Source of the DNA: Marinilabiliales bacterium | GTDB lineage: Bacteria; Bacteroidota; Bacteroidia; Bacteroidales; F082 | Assembly (NCBI GenBank): GCA_002869465.1 | Contig: PKSW01000453.1 | Span: 1 to 8,670, forward strand | Direction of reading: 5' to 3' | Length of the DNA stretch: 8,670 nucleotides | Part shown: piece by piece, positions 6,482-8,670 of the stretch | How the letters are laid out: each line of letters opens with the position of its first letter | Position numbering within the stretch: the first letter of the stretch is position 1 | Position numbers and translations under genes: made by a program | The notes under the pieces: model-generated | Told to the model about the DNA's origin: nothing | Database searches by the model: none | The model's input: only the letters and a program-made list of their open reading frames with translations

Positions 6482-7234
6482 TTATTCTGGGTCATCAGCA
6501 TTGGGAGCAAGTTTCTCAATAGTAAACTCTTCATCAGGAATACCCTGATCAAATTTTACATCCTTTAATATAATCTTCGTCATGTGTTGTTTTGTAAGAT
6601 CTACCATGATCACCTGTCTGGCATTCCAGTAATTTCCAATTTTTTCGTACTCATAAGTCGCTTCTTTAAACTTCCTATTCGATTGATCATAAAATTCCAT
6701 CTTTTCTGGATAGAAATTTGCTTTGTTTTGGGTTACGATGATTTTTGAATATTTTGAGTCTTCGTCCTTTGGGATAAGCTCAAATATATAATTAAGATCA
6801 TTTGCTTCTAACAGAGTCGGTGTATACCTCTCAGTATAGGGCGTTGTAGCCATATCTTCATAGGAGAAATCCGTTCCTGTGAATGCCTGGCTCTTAGCAA
6901 GCAATGATATCTTTTTAGGCTTTCCGAAAGCAGGCATATACAGCCACATTACACCATCAGGTAACGACAGGGTGGCAATTCCAGCCTGTGATTCTGGTTT
7001 GGTGTAGCGGTAAACTTTCATATCCGTACCTTTTTGCAACATAACCGCTTCACGTACTTTTTCATTGCCCTGACTATTGGTGAGATACATTTCCACATTT
7101 CCTTGCTTGTCCTTCGGGGAAAAAATCACATTATCCATTTTTTTCAACAGGCTTTGTGCATCTTGAGCCACTCCATTTGAATAGCAAAATGTTATTGCAA
7201 CAAATAGTAATAGAATTATTCTTAAAGATTTCAT
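6482..7234 (-). CDS. LolA-like outer-membrane lipoprotein-sorting family protein, partner of the MMPL/RND exporter
   Basis: A 250-residue exported protein. The signal peptide spans residues 1-23 (GVA before Q24); the Cys at 17 is not in a lipobox, so the mature protein is probably soluble in the periplasm. The core carries the conserved stretches RYTKPESQAGIATLSLPDG (76-94), MWLYMPAFGKPKKI (96-109) and QAFTGTDFSYEDM (116-128), typical of the LolA-like family encoded next to MMPL-type RND pumps. LolA-like folds are open beta-barrels that hold acyl chains. The protein is therefore inferred to take a lipid or lipid-linked cargo from the pump and carry it toward the outer membrane. Its ATG lies 23 bases after the stop of the RND gene, so the two are very likely co-transcribed. 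A downstream outer-membrane partner, often seen in such loci, is absent here: the next gene is the MscS channel. Confidence 0.92.
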   Translation of the reverse strand: MKSLRIILLLFVAITFCYSNGVAQDAQSLLKKMDNVIFSPKDKQGNVEMYLTNSQGNEKVREAVMLQKGTDMKVYRYTKPESQAGIATLSLPDGVMWLYMPAFGKPKKISLLAKSQAFTGTDFSYEDMATTPYTERYTPTLLEANDLNYIFELIPKDEDSKYSKIIVTQNKANFYPEKMEFYDQSNRKFKEATYEYEKIGNYWNARQVIMVDLTKQHMTKIILKDVKFDQGIPDEEFTIEKLAPNADDPE

Positions 7235-7257
7235 CTTTTTATATTAAAATTTTATTT

Positions 7258-8670
7258 TTATGAAAGCCGCTTTCTGTGCGCTAATATCAATATTACAGGC
7301 AACAAGGTCAAAGCGGCTAATCCAGATCCAATCATGCTCAATGCCATTAATATGCCAAAGTACTGCAAAGGTACCATTTCAGAAAAAATCAATACCAAAA
7401 AACCTGCCGATACTGAAATTACATTAATAAATATGGATTTGCCACTGATCATGATGGTATCTTCCAACGCTTCGTCAAGGGTTCTGCCATTTTTATATGA
7501 GTGATTAAAATGGGAAATCACATGAATGGAATAATCGATACCAATACCCAGTGCAATACTGGCAACCAGCACGGTGACAATATTCAATGGAATGCCGGTG
7601 ATGCCCATTACACCAAACAGAACTACTATGGCTGCAATGATGGGCGCCGTTGCGTAAAGTCCGGTTGGAAACGATCTTAATATAATTCCCACAATAAATA
7701 TAAGCGCAAGTATGGCAATCAATAAACTCCTGATCTGGCTTGTTAGCAGGCTCCTGTTCATTTTCATATCAATAAAAGGCATTCCGGTCATTTTTACTTC
7801 AAACGCGTCAGATGTATTTTCATTGATGAATTGCTCCATATCCCTGGCAAACTTTTCCTTTTCTGCATTATCAGAAGAAGCGAATTTGGATATAATCAGC
7901 CCCTCGTCCAGGTTATCACTCACAAATTGTTTTAAAATACTATTACCTTCGAGTAAAAACCACATTTGTTCGACCTTATCCCTATCATCAGGTATTTGGC
8001 GTCCTTCACCCAACGCTTCATTCATCTCAACAATCAGGTCAGCGATTGATTGGGTAGTGAATACAAATGGGCTCTCTTTTAATTTTTCTTCTGTCCGCAA
8101 CATGGCTTTTAGTAATTCAGGGTCTTGAACATCCCCTTTAAAAGAGATAAATATAGGTTTGGACCCCCCGAATTTTTCGATCATGATATCTTCAGCCAGC
8201 CTGGCAGGATTATCCTGTTTGAAATAATCCTTAATATCTACGTTTCTTTTAATCAGAAAAATGGATGCAATACTGAGTAAAATTAATATGCTCCAGCCTG
8301 TTAACGTATATTTCGGATGCCTGAAAAGTAGATTTTTTAATGGCAATAACACATAAATTGAAAGCAGGGATTTTCTTTGGGCAGTATGCTCTTGTTTCTT
8401 TCTCGCCTTTCCGGATGAAAAAGCATATATAACCGCGGGAGCAAAAAACAAGGCCAGCAAAGCGGATATGAGAGTACCCACGGCTGTAAATATCCCAAAA
8501 TCCTTGATCATGGTGAGGTACGCCTCAAAAATAAAAGAAATAAATCCGACAATGGTTGTTAGAGCAGCCAGCGTAACCGGAATAAATATATAGGTTAAAG
8601 CAGACAGAATTGCTTTTTTAAAATCTTTCTCCATCTCCAGATTGATCTTGTTGATCACATGTATGGTATA
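7258..8670 (-). CDS. MMPL-type RND superfamily exporter (partial, N-terminal part beyond the window)
   Basis: The frame is open through the right edge: the codons before the in-frame GTG at 8656-8658 read Y-T-I-H and continue a membrane motif, so that GTG is not the start. The visible part has 470 residues; full-length relatives have roughly 750-800. It holds the end of the first membrane half (YTIHVI, then helices at about 23-47 and 55-84), a helix at 120-141, a periplasmic domain at about 142-312, and the second membrane half with helices at about 314-331, 334-357, 362-385, 409-430 and 436-463. The internal repeat is plain: YTIHVI (1-6) corresponds to YSIHVI (380-385) in GIGIDYSIHVI (375-385), the proton-relay helix whose Asp is D379. 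Such MMPL/SSD-type pumps export lipids and hydrophobic compounds using the proton gradient. The LolA-like gene 23 bases downstream supports lipid cargo, but the cargo itself cannot be identified. Confidence 0.93.
   Translation of the reverse strand, partial: YTIHVINKINLEMEKDFKKAILSALTYIFIPVTLAALTTIVGFISFIFEAYLTMIKDFGIFTAVGTLISALLALFFAPAVIYAFSSGKARKKQEHTAQRKSLLSIYVLLPLKNLLFRHPKYTLTGWSILILLSIASIFLIKRNVDIKDYFKQDNPARLAEDIMIEKFGGSKPIFISFKGDVQDPELLKAMLRTEEKLKESPFVFTTQSIADLIVEMNEALGEGRQIPDDRDKVEQMWFLLEGNSILKQFVSDNLDEGLIISKFASSDNAEKEKFARDMEQFINENTSDAFEVKMTGMPFIDMKMNRSLLTSQIRSLLIAILALIFIVGIILRSFPTGLYATAPIIAAIVVLFGVMGITGIPLNIVTVLVASIALGIGIDYSIHVISHFNHSYKNGRTLDEALEDTIMISGKSIFINVISVSAGFLVLIFSEMVPLQYFGILMALSMIGSGLAALTLLPVILILAHRKRLS

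Noticed and set aside
7712..8128. Open frame of 138 codons on the + strand
   Set aside because: It is antisense to the well-supported RND exporter gene. Its Ser/Ile/Leu-rich composition is what reading the complement of that gene gives.
8656..8658. GTG as the start codon of the RND gene
   Set aside because: The frame continues upstream to the window edge with Y-T-I-H, which is part of the conserved proton-relay helix, so the gene is truncated by the window and not started here.

Overview
The window is AT-rich DNA that most resembles a member of the Bacteroidota. The grounds are A/T-rich translation starts without clear Shine-Dalgarno sequences, exported proteins whose signal peptides end in an A-Q pair, a GNAT/carbon-nitrogen hydrolase fusion of a kind common in that phylum, and an MMPL-type RND pump paired with a LolA-like periplasmic protein. 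The genus cannot be told from this sequence. No rRNA, tRNA, insertion sequence, integrase, phage gene or CRISPR array was seen. Nearly all the DNA is coding, and no gene-free stretch exceeds 300 bases.

Left edge (1-885, + strand): the last 33 codons of a probable glycine-zipper-type envelope protein are followed after 21 bases by an exported 253-residue protein of unknown function. That protein looks like a tandem pair of dimeric alpha/beta-barrel-like halves. A perfect 13-bp hairpin with A- and T-tracts (928-958) ends this unit. It lies between converging genes and can serve both strands.

The rest (8670 down to 1144) is on the - strand, in transcription order. (1) An MMPL/RND exporter, cut by the window edge, is followed 23 bases later by an exported LolA-like protein. 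The pair probably moves a lipid or lipid-linked molecule across the envelope. (2) An MscS-type mechanosensitive channel. (3) A GNAT acetyltransferase-nitrilase fusion with an intact Glu-Lys-Cys triad. (4) A tight three-gene unit: an AI-2E/PerM-family membrane protein, a lipocalin-like probable lipoprotein starting 4 bases later, and an extended-SDR NAD(P)-dependent epimerase/reductase that overlaps it by 19 bases.

The common theme is envelope physiology: lipid export, osmotic safety valve, membrane transporters and exported or lipid-anchored proteins. I see mostly known families and no clearly new multi-gene system. The best leads are a 38-codon open extension behind the epimerase stop codon, with a diverged look-alike of part of it in the gap before the channel gene, the uncharacterised duplicated exported protein, and the unusual three-gene AI-2E/lipocalin/SDR unit.
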